NCBI RefSeq assembly: GCF_005217525.1 | Contig: NZ_PNXQ01000016.1 | Location: 984,953-1,048,952, forward strand | DNA from: Paenibacillus terrae | GTDB taxonomy: Bacteria > Bacillota > Bacilli > Paenibacillales > Paenibacillaceae | Reading direction: 5' to 3' | Length of the DNA stretch: 64,000 nucleotides | Part shown: positions 18,075-26,170 of the stretch, one piece after another | Numbering within the stretch: the first letter of the stretch is position 1 | Layout: every line of letters starts with the position of its first letter | Program-made: the position numbers and the translations under genes | Notes under the pieces: generated by a model | Seen by the model: only the letters and a program-made list of their open reading frames with translations | Told to the model about the DNA's origin: nothing | Databases searched by the model: none

Positions 18075-18674
18075 TTATGCTTCCATCATCAGCAGTTGGC
18101 GGGATAGCGCTTGCAGGCGTTCATGGCAGCTCTTGGTTCTAATCGTATCTCTCTCTGTCATTGCCTTGAACAACTTCTCCAATTCATTATCCACTTCCAT
18201 TCTGAGCAGCAGCAGTCGGGTCTCTCCCTCATTGGAAATGTACATATCCTCCATCTCCTGCGCTGACAGCACTGGTCCCTTCTGATAAATGACGCGTTGC
18301 TTAAAACCGGTAACCTCCACCAGACGAATGACCTCACCGAACAAAATATTCTCCACCAAAATATGATGGTCCTTGACTCTTTTGACAATGGCATGGCCTC
18401 GGGTGCTTCCAATCAGCTTTTCCAACCACTCAGCCAGCTTGGCATCGCGGATCACATAATCTCCGGCCAACTTGTAGTGCCCTGTACGCAATTGTTGAAA
18501 ACGAAGCTTCACCAGCTTGCGCCCGGTTCTTACCGACAGCACCAGGTATGACTCATCCTCGCTCCAGTACAGCGAATACCCTTCCGATATCAAATCCTTG
18601 ATCAGATTATGGATATGCCGACGGCTAAACCGGAGCTCCAGATTGCAATATTCTACCTCGCAGCCCTTGTTCAC
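18075..18674 (-). CDS. Conserved hypothetical protein, 199 aa, GTG start
   Basis: I do not recognise this protein. It has no signal peptide, membrane segment or Cys/His motif. The sequence is rich in basic and acidic residues with alternating beta strands (VKLRFQQLRTGHYKLAGDYVI), and its C-terminal 60 residues look helical (EVDNELEKLFKAMTERDTIRTK). AAAAAGGAGGG with 6-base spacing makes the GTG at 18674 a strong start. It is transcribed alone, between gnd and the divergent yktB-like gene. Confidence 0.65.
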   Translation of the reverse strand: MNKGCEVEYCNLELRFSRRHIHNLIKDLISEGYSLYWSEDESYLVLSVRTGRKLVKLRFQQLRTGHYKLAGDYVIRDAKLAEWLEKLIGSTRGHAIVKRVKDHHILVENILFGEVIRLVEVTGFKQRVIYQKGPVLSAQEMEDMYISNEGETRLLLLRMEVDNELEKLFKAMTERDTIRTKSCHERLQALSRQLLMMEA

Positions 18675-18891
18675 GGCATTCCCTCCTTTTTCAAGTCCGA
18701 TTCAAGAAGTCCGGCTACAGCAAGCCTGCGGCTTTCCCGCTTGATCTTCCCTTGCTCTATTTTATACTTCATTTTATGTAAGGGTACTTGGTTATTTGAC
18801 CTATTTTTATGAGTAACAACGCACAATCCTACTTTTGCCTTATGCGCTTGTCCCAAACCCGGCCTAAAGTCGGCCAAGCCTGCTGACGTTA

Positions 18892-18900
18892 TGCTATAAT
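18892..18900 (+). promoter_or_regulatory. Extended -10 promoter of the yktB-like gene
   Basis: TGCTATAAT is a perfect extended -10. The -35 region has no good hexamer but contains the palindrome GGCC-7-GGCC at 18861-18875. Confidence 0.5.
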
Positions 18901-18953
18901 CGGACATATTACGCCACACGAAATGGCTTAACCCAGTTACAGGAGGAAAAGGT

Positions 18954-19586
18954 ATGACGTTCAATGGATTTACAGTAAAGGACTTTGATGTTTTTGAAAT
19001 ACCGGGGCTGGAGCCTCGCATGGAGGTACTGATTGAACAGGTTCGACCCAAACTGGAAGCGATTGGTGCGGATTTGGCTCCTTTCCTGACGGACTTGTGT
19101 GGCGAGCCTATGCACGTTCACGTTGCAAAGCATGCACGGCGCAAAGTAAATCCGCCCAAGGATTCCTGGGTAGCTTGGGCGGCAAACAAGCGTGGATATA
19201 AGGCGTTGCCGCATTTTGAGGTAGGGATGTTTTCTTCTCATCTGTTCATCATTTTCGCAATTATTTATGAAAGCCCGAACAAAACCACGTTTGCCCAGGC
19301 ACTCAAAGCCAATCTGAGCGATGTCCGCACTAGCCTACCTGAGCATTTTTACTGGTCCATGGATCATATGGCCCCGGAAGGTACGGAGCAAAAACAAATG
19401 GATGAGAAGAATTTTCAAACGATCATTGACAAGCTGCAGCAGGTTAAAAAAGCCGAGGTCATGTGTGGTATCCGTATTGACCGGGACGACCTGCTCGTCG
19501 GTGACGGGGCTGCGCTGCTACAGACGGTGCGTTCCACTTTTGAGCGTTTGCTGCCGCTGTACCGAATGGCTTTTCCGAAAGAGTAA
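18954..19586 (+). CDS. yktB: UPF0637 (DUF1054) family protein YktB
   Basis: Conserved Firmicutes protein of unknown biochemical role. Family signatures are obvious: VHVAKHARRKVNPPKDSWVAWAANKRGYKALPHF followed by GMFSSHLFIIFAIIYESPNK, matching the B. subtilis protein nearly residue for residue. It is 210 residues long, as in the family, and probably cytoplasmic. AGGAGG lies 8 bases before the ATG. It converges on a transporter gene 26 bases downstream, with no clear terminator between them. Confidence 0.9.
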   Translation: MTFNGFTVKDFDVFEIPGLEPRMEVLIEQVRPKLEAIGADLAPFLTDLCGEPMHVHVAKHARRKVNPPKDSWVAWAANKRGYKALPHFEVGMFSSHLFIIFAIIYESPNKTTFAQALKANLSDVRTSLPEHFYWSMDHMAPEGTEQKQMDEKNFQTIIDKLQQVKKAEVMCGIRIDRDDLLVGDGAALLQTVRSTFERLLPLYRMAFPKE

Positions 19587-19612
19587 CCAGCCTTGGCTAA
19601 TCAAGCTGCTAA

Positions 19613-20896
19613 TCAGGCTTCAGCCGTCTTTCTGCGCGGATTACGTGCCAAAGCCAGATGACAGCCGAACATGAGCAGCATTACAACTCCGCTGATGATA
19701 AATGGAGCTGTGTGTCCTGCACGGTCCCACAGCACTCCTGAAACGAGCGGACCGATGACCATACCTGAACCTTGGAGTGTCAGAAAAAAGCCCCATATCG
19801 TCGCTCGCTCGCTTTCTGGGATCAATTTGGCGAGGAACGTGTTCCATGCAGGCAAAATGAGCGCATAGCCCAAGCCAATGAGGGCTACGGATACAAACAC
19901 AAGCGGAATGGATCGGATGGCGGAAAAGAAAAACAGCGTAATGCCGGCAAGTAAAAAACCGGCGTGCAGAAAGTATTCTGTTCCGAGCCGATCCACTAGC
20001 TTTCCGCAAGGAATAAGCGCCAGCACCGTCACCCCGCCGCCCGCGATCAAAAATACACTGTACAGATTCGGCGAAATGCCGAGGTCTGTCCGGGCGTACA
20101 GCGTTAATACTGGGCTGATCAGACCGATAACAAACGACTGCAAAAACAGCGCCGGGTAAATTAACGGGTTTACATCAAGTTTTGTTTTGAGAAAGTTGAG
20201 CGTTTCCTTGATTCCTACCAGTAGCTGCTGCTTTTGCTTCGCGAGACCGTCGGAGGACACCAAGGCGCTCCGTTGCAGCGCTCCTTTGTCAGCAGATTTT
20301 TTGCGTCCGGGCAGCAAAAGGGAGACCAGCAATAACACAATGCTGCATCCTGTCAAAATCATAAACACCATTCCGTAGGAATGACCATAATGTGCCATAG
20401 CGAAATTCATAACAAGCGGCCCCATTCCAGTTCCGCCCATGGACGCAATTTCCAATGTGCCCATCGCCGCACCATTGCTGTTATTTGGCCCGGACATTTC
20501 AGTCGTTCCAGTCATGACACAAGGCCAGAGCGGAGAAGTGCCCAGACCGAGCAGCAGACAGGCGACTACGAGCCACACTGGCTCTGTGAGCACGCTTAGC
20601 ATGATCACCGCTACAAGTGTAAACAGCAACGCGGACGACATCGTTCCCCGGTAGCCGAGCCGTTCAGCTATCCAGCCTGCCGGTGCCCGGAACGCATTGT
20701 CGCCAAAATACTGGAGCGAAAAGGCCAGACCGATGATTCCGGCTGACAGTCCGAGCGTTTCTCCCATATATACCGGAAGGATAGCTACCAGAAGAGATCC
20801 CTTCATAAATTCAACCAGAAATACCAGTACCCATAATTCCGCAAAAAAGGGAGACCATAACCGCCGAGGATTTTTTTCTCTTCCGATTTGCTTCAT
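19613..20896 (-). CDS. Major facilitator superfamily transporter
   Basis: An integral membrane transporter with about 12 hydrophobic segments split by a central hydrophilic loop (around residues 195-225). The motif A region between helices 2 and 3 reads GWIAERLGYRGTM, and a second copy after helix 8 reads GKLVDRLGTEYFL. It resembles drug or metabolite efflux MFS proteins, but the substrate cannot be predicted. I start at 20896 (MKQIGREKNPRRLW, 427 aa) because the 22 residues before it are not family-like, although the ribosome site GAGGATGTGGGA is imperfectly spaced. It is divergent from speA. Confidence 0.8.
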   Translation of the reverse strand: MKQIGREKNPRRLWSPFFAELWVLVFLVEFMKGSLLVAILPVYMGETLGLSAGIIGLAFSLQYFGDNAFRAPAGWIAERLGYRGTMSSALLFTLVAVIMLSVLTEPVWLVVACLLLGLGTSPLWPCVMTGTTEMSGPNNSNGAAMGTLEIASMGGTGMGPLVMNFAMAHYGHSYGMVFMILTGCSIVLLLVSLLLPGRKKSADKGALQRSALVSSDGLAKQKQQLLVGIKETLNFLKTKLDVNPLIYPALFLQSFVIGLISPVLTLYARTDLGISPNLYSVFLIAGGGVTVLALIPCGKLVDRLGTEYFLHAGFLLAGITLFFFSAIRSIPLVFVSVALIGLGYALILPAWNTFLAKLIPESERATIWGFFLTLQGSGMVIGPLVSGVLWDRAGHTAPFIISGVVMLLMFGCHLALARNPRRKTAEA

Positions 20897-20988
20897 CTGT
20901 CCCACATCCTCTATCTTCGTTTTTTCGTCATGAAGTCCGGGCTGCCCCCATGCTCCTCTCATTCACAAATAAAAGCACCATCAACCGC

Positions 20989-21016
20989 TTGCAATCCTAC
21001 TTCAAACTGCTATACT
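20989..21016 (+). promoter_or_regulatory. Promoter of speA
   Basis: TTGCAA, a 16-base spacer, then TATACT preceded by TGC (extended -10). The leader is about 60 bases long and contains a 7-bp hairpin CAGGATT/AATCCTG at 21041-21059, ending shortly before the ribosome site. Confidence 0.6.
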
Positions 21017-21082
21017 CAATTTTGTTCTATTATCACTTGCCAGGATTGTCGAAATCCTGCACGAAAGGTTGTGACAACACTA

Positions 21083-22558
21083 ATGAATCAAAGCAACACC
21101 CCGCTTTTTACTGCTTTGAAAAAGCACGCTCAGAGCAACCCGGTTCAATTTCACATCCCAGGTCATAAAAAGGGAGTGGGCGCAGATCCGGAATTTCGCG
21201 AATTTATGGGGGATAATGCCTTTTCCATAGATATGATCAACATTGCTCCATTGGACGATCTGCATCAACCTACGGGTGTCATCGAAGAAGCCCAAAAGCT
21301 TGCGGCAGAGGCCTACGGAGCAGATTATACTTACTACAGCGTACAGGGTACAAGTGGTGCTATCATTACTATGATTATGTCCATCTGCTTGCCGGGTGAT
21401 AAAATTATTGTACCCCGAAATGTACACAAATCTATAATGTCTGCCATTATATTGTCTGGAGCAAAGCCTGTATTCGTATCTCCGGTCAGTGATGAAAATC
21501 TTGGTATTCACCACGGGATTACAACCAAGTCCGTACGCCGGGCACTGGAACGCCATCCTGACGCCAAGGGCGTCCTCGTCATCAACCCGACATATTACGG
21601 TGTGTGCGCCGATTTGAAAGAAATTGTTGATCTCGCTCACAGCTATAATGTGCCGGTCCTGGTCGATGAGGCCCACGGTGTACTCATTCATTTTCATCCT
21701 GATCTGCCAATGTCCGCCATGGAAGCGGGAGCAGATATGTCAGCTACAAGCGTCCACAAGCTGGGCGGTTCCTTGACACAAAGCTCCATTCTGAATGTGA
21801 ATACCAAAAACGGATACGTCAATCCGCAACGTGTGCAGACGATTTTCAGTATGCTGACAACGACTTCCACTTCCTATATCCTGTTGGCTTCTCTGGACAC
21901 ATCACGCCGCAATCTGGCTCTTAACGGCCACGAAATAGCACAACGTGCGCTTGATTTGGCTGAATATTGCCGTGCAGAGGTCAACAAGATTGAAGGACTA
22001 TATTGCTTCGGCAGTGAAATCCTTGGTACAGAGGCTACCTATGATTATGACGCGACCAAAATCACCATTCATATTCGTCATCTAGGTCTTACTGGGTACG
22101 ATGTAGAAAATTGGCTGAGAGACCATTACAATATCGAGGTTGAGCTTAGCGATATGTACAATATTCTCTGTCTGGTGACCCCTGGGGATACGAAAGAGGA
22201 CATTGAGATTTTGTTGAAGGCTCTGCGCGAGCTGGCCGCTATTCATTACTCTACAGGTCAGCTACATGAGCTGATTGTGAAAATACCGGAAATTCCGCAA
22301 CTTTCACTCATTCCGCGAGACGCTTTTTATGGAGATACTGAAGTGGTGCCATTCAAAGAATCTGCGGGACGCATTATTGCAGAATTCATTTATGTATATC
22401 CACCAGGTATTCCGATCCTGCTGCCGGGCGAAGTGATCTCACAGGACAATATTGATTATATTGTCGATCATGTGGAAGTAGGCCTGCCTGTTAAAGGGCC
22501 TGAGGATCGAACGGTACATCAAGTGAAGGTTATCGTCGAAACGGACGCTATTTCCTAA
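21083..22558 (+). CDS. speA: Arginine decarboxylase SpeA (aminotransferase-fold Orn/Lys/Arg decarboxylase)
   Basis: PLP-dependent decarboxylase making agmatine from arginine, the first step of polyamine synthesis in Bacillus-type bacteria. It closely resembles B. subtilis SpeA: the N-terminus FHIPGHKKGVGADPEFREF, the PLP lysine in ATSVHKLGGSLTQSS, and the C-terminal domain ending GLPVKGPEDRT. It has 491 residues from ATG 21083. The longest frame would add 65 Cys/Ser-rich residues and overlap the divergent transporter gene. GAAAGG lies about 11 bases before this ATG, a weak site adjoining a leader hairpin. A lysine decarboxylase activity is possible in this fold, but the SpeA similarity is strong. 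Confidence 0.9.
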   Translation: MNQSNTPLFTALKKHAQSNPVQFHIPGHKKGVGADPEFREFMGDNAFSIDMINIAPLDDLHQPTGVIEEAQKLAAEAYGADYTYYSVQGTSGAIITMIMSICLPGDKIIVPRNVHKSIMSAIILSGAKPVFVSPVSDENLGIHHGITTKSVRRALERHPDAKGVLVINPTYYGVCADLKEIVDLAHSYNVPVLVDEAHGVLIHFHPDLPMSAMEAGADMSATSVHKLGGSLTQSSILNVNTKNGYVNPQRVQTIFSMLTTTSTSYILLASLDTSRRNLALNGHEIAQRALDLAEYCRAEVNKIEGLYCFGSEILGTEATYDYDATKITIHIRHLGLTGYDVENWLRDHYNIEVELSDMYNILCLVTPGDTKEDIEILLKALRELAAIHYSTGQLHELIVKIPEIPQLSLIPRDAFYGDTEVVPFKESAGRIIAEFIYVYPPGIPILLPGEVISQDNIDYIVDHVEVGLPVKGPEDRTVHQVKVIVETDAIS

Positions 22559-22611
22559 CACTCCTGAGCCGTAACAAGCTCGGAAAATCTTGTAAGCATC
22601 TTAAAAGCTTA

Positions 22612-22642
22612 ACAAAAAAAGCCCCCGTTTGGGGGCTTTCTC
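22612..22642. terminator. Bidirectional terminator between speA and yrzB-like gene
   Basis: AAAGCCCCC and GGGGGCTTT form a 9-bp stem with a 4-base loop. AAAAAAA precedes it, giving a strong U-run for the minus-strand transcript. Confidence 0.88.
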
Positions 22643-22680
22643 ATTAGCTTACAAAGTTGTAACAGCCAATAGAACCAATG

Positions 22681-22986
22681 CTATTCGTATTGAGCAACCA
22701 GTTCGCTGTATGCCTCTTCTACACGTTTCCATTCATCTTCGTCCTCAATATTGTAAAGCACCATTTCCTCGTTTTCTTCTTCCATACGAAGAATAATGCC
22801 GTCTGCTTCAGGATTGCCACGCTCCAGCAGGAGAGCGTAAACGTGATTTTCTACGTCAAAGGTCTCTACCAGCACCATTTCTACATCTTTGCCATTTTCA
22901 TCAGTTAGCGTAAGAACCATTTCTTCATGTTCGTGGTCATGATCGTGGTTGCAGGCTTCACCGTGTTCATGTTTGTGATCACTCAT
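22681..22986 (-). CDS. DUF1292 family protein (YrzB-like)
   Basis: Small acidic protein of 101 residues. A His/Asp/Glu-rich head (HKHEHGEACNHDHDHEHEE, about residues 4-22) could bind metal, and the DUF1292 body follows (VLTLTDENGKDVEMVLVETF, YALLLERGNPEADGIILRM). In Bacillus the family member lies in the yrrK-yrzB region, while here it stands alone. The function is unknown. ATG 22986 is preceded by AAGGTAGGT, and six residues of the longest frame are removed. Confidence 0.85.
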   Translation of the reverse strand: MSDHKHEHGEACNHDHDHEHEEMVLTLTDENGKDVEMVLVETFDVENHVYALLLERGNPEADGIILRMEEENEEMVLYNIEDEDEWKRVEEAYSELVAQYE

Positions 22987-23065
22987 GGAAATACCTACCT
23001 TCAAATTGTTTTATTTTCCCCCGTATCGTAACATGATCAAGGGTACAGGTCAATTTGTGGTATGC

Positions 23066-23623
23066 CTAATTTATCGCTGTAATGACTTTTTCGGACACCA
23101 GTGTATAGCTGCCGTCTTTGCTTTCTTTAATGTAGAAACCGACTCGATAATTTCCTGCTGTTTTAAAATCATACGTAAAGTCGTTTGTACGGAACCAAAA
23201 GTTATCCTTTTGTGCTCCACTGATATCCTGGGACTGAATATCTTTCACATTACCCGTTGGGTCGGTAATCGCTACCTTCACTCCGGAGATATCCGCTTTC
23301 AGCGTATCAATCTGACTGAATACATTGAATTTCACTTTGTTGCCTTTATTCACGTTGCCGAACACCGTATCCCCCTTGAACAAGAACATGTGTACATTGG
23401 GTTGGTCGAAAACAACTTTTCCACCGGACGGATCAAAACTGACAATCCCGTTAAAATCCCGAATAGGAACATATGTTTTGCCATCAATGACAACCGCGCC
23501 ATCCTTCGACACCTCACCGTTAATAATCAGCTTTACTTGGTCCTTGGCGGATTCCGCCGAAATAACGGTCCCTCCCATTATCGAAAAGGCCATTACTAGG
23601 GCCATAACTTTTCTCCATTTCAT
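23066..23623 (-). CDS. Secreted protein with copper-amine-oxidase N-terminal-like domain
   Basis: Starts with a signal peptide (KWRKVMALVMAFSIMGGTVISA, cleavage near residue 24). Then follows a short copper amine oxidase N-terminal-like segment (VKLIINGEVSKDGAVVIDGKTYVPIRDF), a module common in Paenibacillus surface proteins that is not itself catalytic. The C-terminal half is a beta-rich domain resembling an Ig-like fold (VKVAITDPTGN, AGNYRVGFYI). It has 185 residues. GGAGGG lies 10 bases before ATG 23623. Probably exported. Role unknown. Confidence 0.75.
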   Translation of the reverse strand: MKWRKVMALVMAFSIMGGTVISAESAKDQVKLIINGEVSKDGAVVIDGKTYVPIRDFNGIVSFDPSGGKVVFDQPNVHMFLFKGDTVFGNVNKGNKVKFNVFSQIDTLKADISGVKVAITDPTGNVKDIQSQDISGAQKDNFWFRTNDFTYDFKTAGNYRVGFYIKESKDGSYTLVSEKVITAIN

Positions 23624-23823
23624 CGCTAGATATCCCTCCATCATGATCTGTTAAATAACTTCTGTCTTACATTTATACCTAGCTCAGTTCCACAAGTTGC
23701 GCTAGGCATCAGAAATTGTCCAAAGTTTTTGATATGGAGTAAATCTTTAATTTCTAATCGTATAGATGGTAAGATACGACTGTAGAGGATTTATACACAT
23801 TTAGCCAGGAGGGTGAAATACGA

Positions 23824-24588
23824 ATGAGCCTGACCATACAAATGCTGGGCACAGGCAGTGCCTTTGCCAAAAAATATTACAACAATAACGCATTGCTGGA
23901 CAGCGGAGAAGGCAAGCTGCTAATCGACTGTGGAACAACCGCTTCGCTGGCTCTTCACCAAATGGGCGTCCCATTGCCCGAAATTGACGCCATTCTAATC
24001 ACCCATATTCACGCCGATCATGTCGGAGGTTTGGAAGAGTTTGGCTTTCAATTGAATATCCTTCATGGTCGCAAACCTGTGCTTTGTATCGCAGAGCCGC
24101 TAATTCATCTATTGTGGGAAAATACACTTAAGGGCGGGATGTCACAGCAAGGCATGATTGACAAGCTGGAGGATGTGTTTGAGGTAAATGTGCTGACGCC
24201 TGGTGAATCCACCAACCTAGTATCCGGCATCAAAGTTGAACTCATTCCTACTCGTCATATCCCCGGTAAAGAGAGCTACTCCCTGTTCATTAATGACCGT
24301 CTTTTTTATAGTGCGGATATGACCTTTGATCCAGGCCTGCTGAATCAACTGGTACACGAGCGGGGCTGTCGCAGCATTTTGCATGAGGTTCAATTACAGG
24401 GTGCAGGAGAAGTTCATACGACGTTGGACGAGCTGCTCAGCTTGCCAATCCAGCTTCAAGAGCGGATTCGTCTCATGCACTATAGTGACGATATGGAGCA
24501 ATTCAAGGAAAAAGCTGGAGTCATGTCCTTTCTGGAGCAGCAGCGCGTATACAACATTGTGGAGTTGGAACGCATGGGGCAAAAATAA
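23824..24588 (+). CDS. MBL-fold metallo-hydrolase
   Basis: Metallo-beta-lactamase-fold hydrolase with the dinuclear metal motif HIHADH at residues 61-66, an upstream Asp in LLIDCGTT, a His in PTRHIPG, an Asp in YSADMTFD and a His in LMHYSDD, the set seen in RNase Z-like and phosphodiesterase-like members. It has 254 residues. The first strand GTGSAFAKKYYNNNALL is typical of the small-molecule/nucleotide hydrolase branch rather than true RNase Z. The substrate is unknown. AGGAGG lies 11 bases upstream. A terminator follows at once. Confidence 0.85.
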   Translation: MSLTIQMLGTGSAFAKKYYNNNALLDSGEGKLLIDCGTTASLALHQMGVPLPEIDAILITHIHADHVGGLEEFGFQLNILHGRKPVLCIAEPLIHLLWENTLKGGMSQQGMIDKLEDVFEVNVLTPGESTNLVSGIKVELIPTRHIPGKESYSLFINDRLFYSADMTFDPGLLNQLVHERGCRSILHEVQLQGAGEVHTTLDELLSLPIQLQERIRLMHYSDDMEQFKEKAGVMSFLEQQRVYNIVELERMGQK

Positions 24589-24611
24589 TGCTGGATTCAA
24601 AGTGAGAAAGC

Positions 24612-24656
24612 AAAAAGCCGCCGGGTTTCCAACTGGAAAAGAACCTGGCGGCTTTG
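24612..24656. terminator. Terminator between the MBL gene and DUF3892 gene
   Basis: AAAGCCGCC and GGCGGCTTT outer arms with GGTTTC/GAACC-type inner pairing. A-rich on the left, it serves the plus-strand gene and possibly the converging one. Confidence 0.7.
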
Positions 24657-24708
24657 CCATATACTTGCGTGTAATTATGTGCTTATTGATAGAGACTTGA
24701 AATGAACG

Positions 24709-24945
24709 TCAGAACAAGGGTAATTGATCCAAATTATTCGTAGGATCTCCATCAGCATCGCCACGAATCCGTTTGCTTCCGTCCTTGGCTTTGAATACAT
24801 TGACCCCGGCAATCGAGCCTGCTTCAATTTCATTCAGAGCCTGACTGTAATCCAAAACCCGTCCGGTAGATGTCTGAAATGACGTCAGATCACCATCACC
24901 GTTTTTACGTACTGCCGTAATTTGTTCCCGTTCTGCATTAGCCAT
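24709..24945 (-). CDS. DUF3892 domain protein
   Basis: Small protein of 78 residues, matching DUF3892 by the pattern ITAVRKNGDGDLTSFQTSTGRVLDYSQALNEIEAGSIAGVNVF and the ending GDPTNNLDQLP. No catalytic motif is known for the family. ATG 24945 follows AAGGAG with 9-base spacing. The longer frame upstream has no ribosome site and lies in the promoter region. Confidence 0.83.
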   Translation of the reverse strand: MANAEREQITAVRKNGDGDLTSFQTSTGRVLDYSQALNEIEAGSIAGVNVFKAKDGSKRIRGDADGDPTNNLDQLPLF

Positions 24946-25034
24946 GCTGCATCGCTCCTTATCCATAAGTGTAGTGGAGGAACTTCTACTAGCATGCACC
25001 CTATGCAGAATTATATGCATCTTTGGGCTACCAG

Positions 25035-25481
25035 CTAGAGCTTTTTGCGCATGCGTACATGTGGAATCCCGGCATCGTTGAAAGGTTCTTCCGAAATCGT
25101 CTCGTAACCGAGCTTCTCGTAAAACTTTTCAGCTTGACATTGAGCATCCAGTAGCGAATGCCGCAGCCCCAGCTCCCGTGCGCGTTCCTCCAGAGCCAGC
25201 AGTAATATACGTCCGTAACCTCCGGAGCGATGCTCCTTGAGAACTGCAATACGTTGCATTTTAGCTGTATCTTCCTCATAATAGGTCAAGCGTCCCGTTG
25301 CCACCATCTCACCATGATCAGAGATCAACAAATGATGTGCAGTATCCCCCAGCTTGTCAAAATGGTCAATTTCAATATCGGCAGGAACTTTCTGCTCCTC
25401 GACAAACACCTTGGTACGGATTAATATCGCTGCCTGTAGCTGTTCTTCTGTCGTCACACTAATAATTTCTGCGGCCATCAT
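25035..25481 (-). CDS. GNAT family N-acetyltransferase (YjcF/ElaA-like)
   Basis: Single GNAT domain of 148 residues. The acetyl-CoA binding motif reads VLKEHRSGGYGRILLLALEERA, preceded by the beta4 strand MVATGRLTYYEEDTAKMQRIAV and followed by LLDAQCQAEKFYEKLGYETI. The opening EQLQAAILIRTKVFVEEQKVP is characteristic of the YjcF/ElaA group. The substrate is unknown. GGGGGAGCGG lies immediately before the ATG pair. Confidence 0.85.
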   Translation of the reverse strand: MMAAEIISVTTEEQLQAAILIRTKVFVEEQKVPADIEIDHFDKLGDTAHHLLISDHGEMVATGRLTYYEEDTAKMQRIAVLKEHRSGGYGRILLLALEERARELGLRHSLLDAQCQAEKFYEKLGYETISEEPFNDAGIPHVRMRKKL

Positions 25482-25578
25482 CCGCTCCCCCTTATCACTG
25501 CTTCAATTTGCAAACCCACTAAATTTGAATTATATATATAAATGGTAATGAAGTACAAGCTTATTTCTATTTTTCTAC

Positions 25579-25608
25579 TTTACAATTATGGTTAATACAT
25601 GATATTAT
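25579..25608 (+). promoter_or_regulatory. Promoter of tRNA-Val
   Basis: TTTACA, an 18-base spacer and TATTAT. Transcription would begin about 5 bases before the tRNA. Confidence 0.55.
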
Positions 25609-25619
25609 CTAATAACCGA

Positions 25620-25691
25620 AGGACGGTAGCTCAGCGGGAGAGCATTATCTTGACAGGGTAAGGGTCATGGGTTCGATCCCCATCCGTCCTA
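25620..25691 (+). tRNA. tRNA-Val (anticodon GAC)
   Basis: A complete cloverleaf can be folded: acceptor AGGACGG/CCGTCCT, D-stem GCTC/GAGC, anticodon stem TTATC/GGTAA with loop TTGACAG, and T-stem ATGGG/CCCAT around TTCGATC. The anticodon GAC is at 25652-25654 and reads the GUC and GUU valine codons. The discriminator is A, and CCA is not encoded. It stands alone with its own promoter and terminator, not in a tRNA cluster. Confidence 0.93.
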
Positions 25692-25697
25692 TACGTC

Positions 25698-25727
25698 AAA
25701 AGCCTTGATACTCAAGGCTTTTTTATT
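25698..25727 (+). terminator. Terminator of tRNA-Val
   Basis: AAAGCCTTGA pairs with TCAAGGCTTT, followed by a T run. Confidence 0.85.
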
Positions 25728-25832
25728 TGCCTGAAAATAAAAAAATCTCATAGTTAGAACTCCAAGTGACTTATTGTGTATATCCCCCTTCTCTCTTCTT
25801 CATTCACTTTATCCACCTGTTATAAAAATCTC

Positions 25833-25892
25833 TTCCTATCTATGAAAATGAAATAAATTCTATTCCTATCTATGAAAATGAAATAAATTCTA
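25833..25892. repeat. Perfect tandem duplication of a 30-bp unit
   Basis: Two identical 30-base copies, 25833-25862 and 25863-25892, each beginning TTCCTATCTATG and ending AAATTCTA, followed by the first five bases of a third copy. They lie in the 480-base gap upstream of the malic enzyme gene. The rest of that gap is very AT-rich, with several AAAATTTA words (25938-25990) and no gene. Confidence 0.9.
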
Positions 25893-26170
25893 TTCCTGAT
25901 TGAAAGAGCCATTCATCTCCACAGTAGCTTTGCTGTGACAAAATTTACATTTTATAAAATTTATTGAAAATATAATGAAAATTTAATGATGTTTTCAAAT
26001 AATAATGATTGAAAAACTTTTTCATTTCCATAAAATTTCTTATGTAAACACTTATATAACTATTTTTCACACAACATACTTGTTCACTTGGTTTAAAATA
26101 AGGCGTATACTGGTCCACGAATTGTTCAAGTTTTAACTAAATGTAATTTTCTAGAAAGAAGGAATTAGAA

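Noticed and set aside
20888-21082. 65-residue N-terminal extension of SpeA
   Set aside because: Cys/Ser-rich, overlaps the divergent transporter gene and lies upstream of the predicted transcription start.
25833-25892. Possible CRISPR-like repeat
   Set aside because: Only two contiguous copies without spacers and no cas genes; it is a simple tandem duplication.
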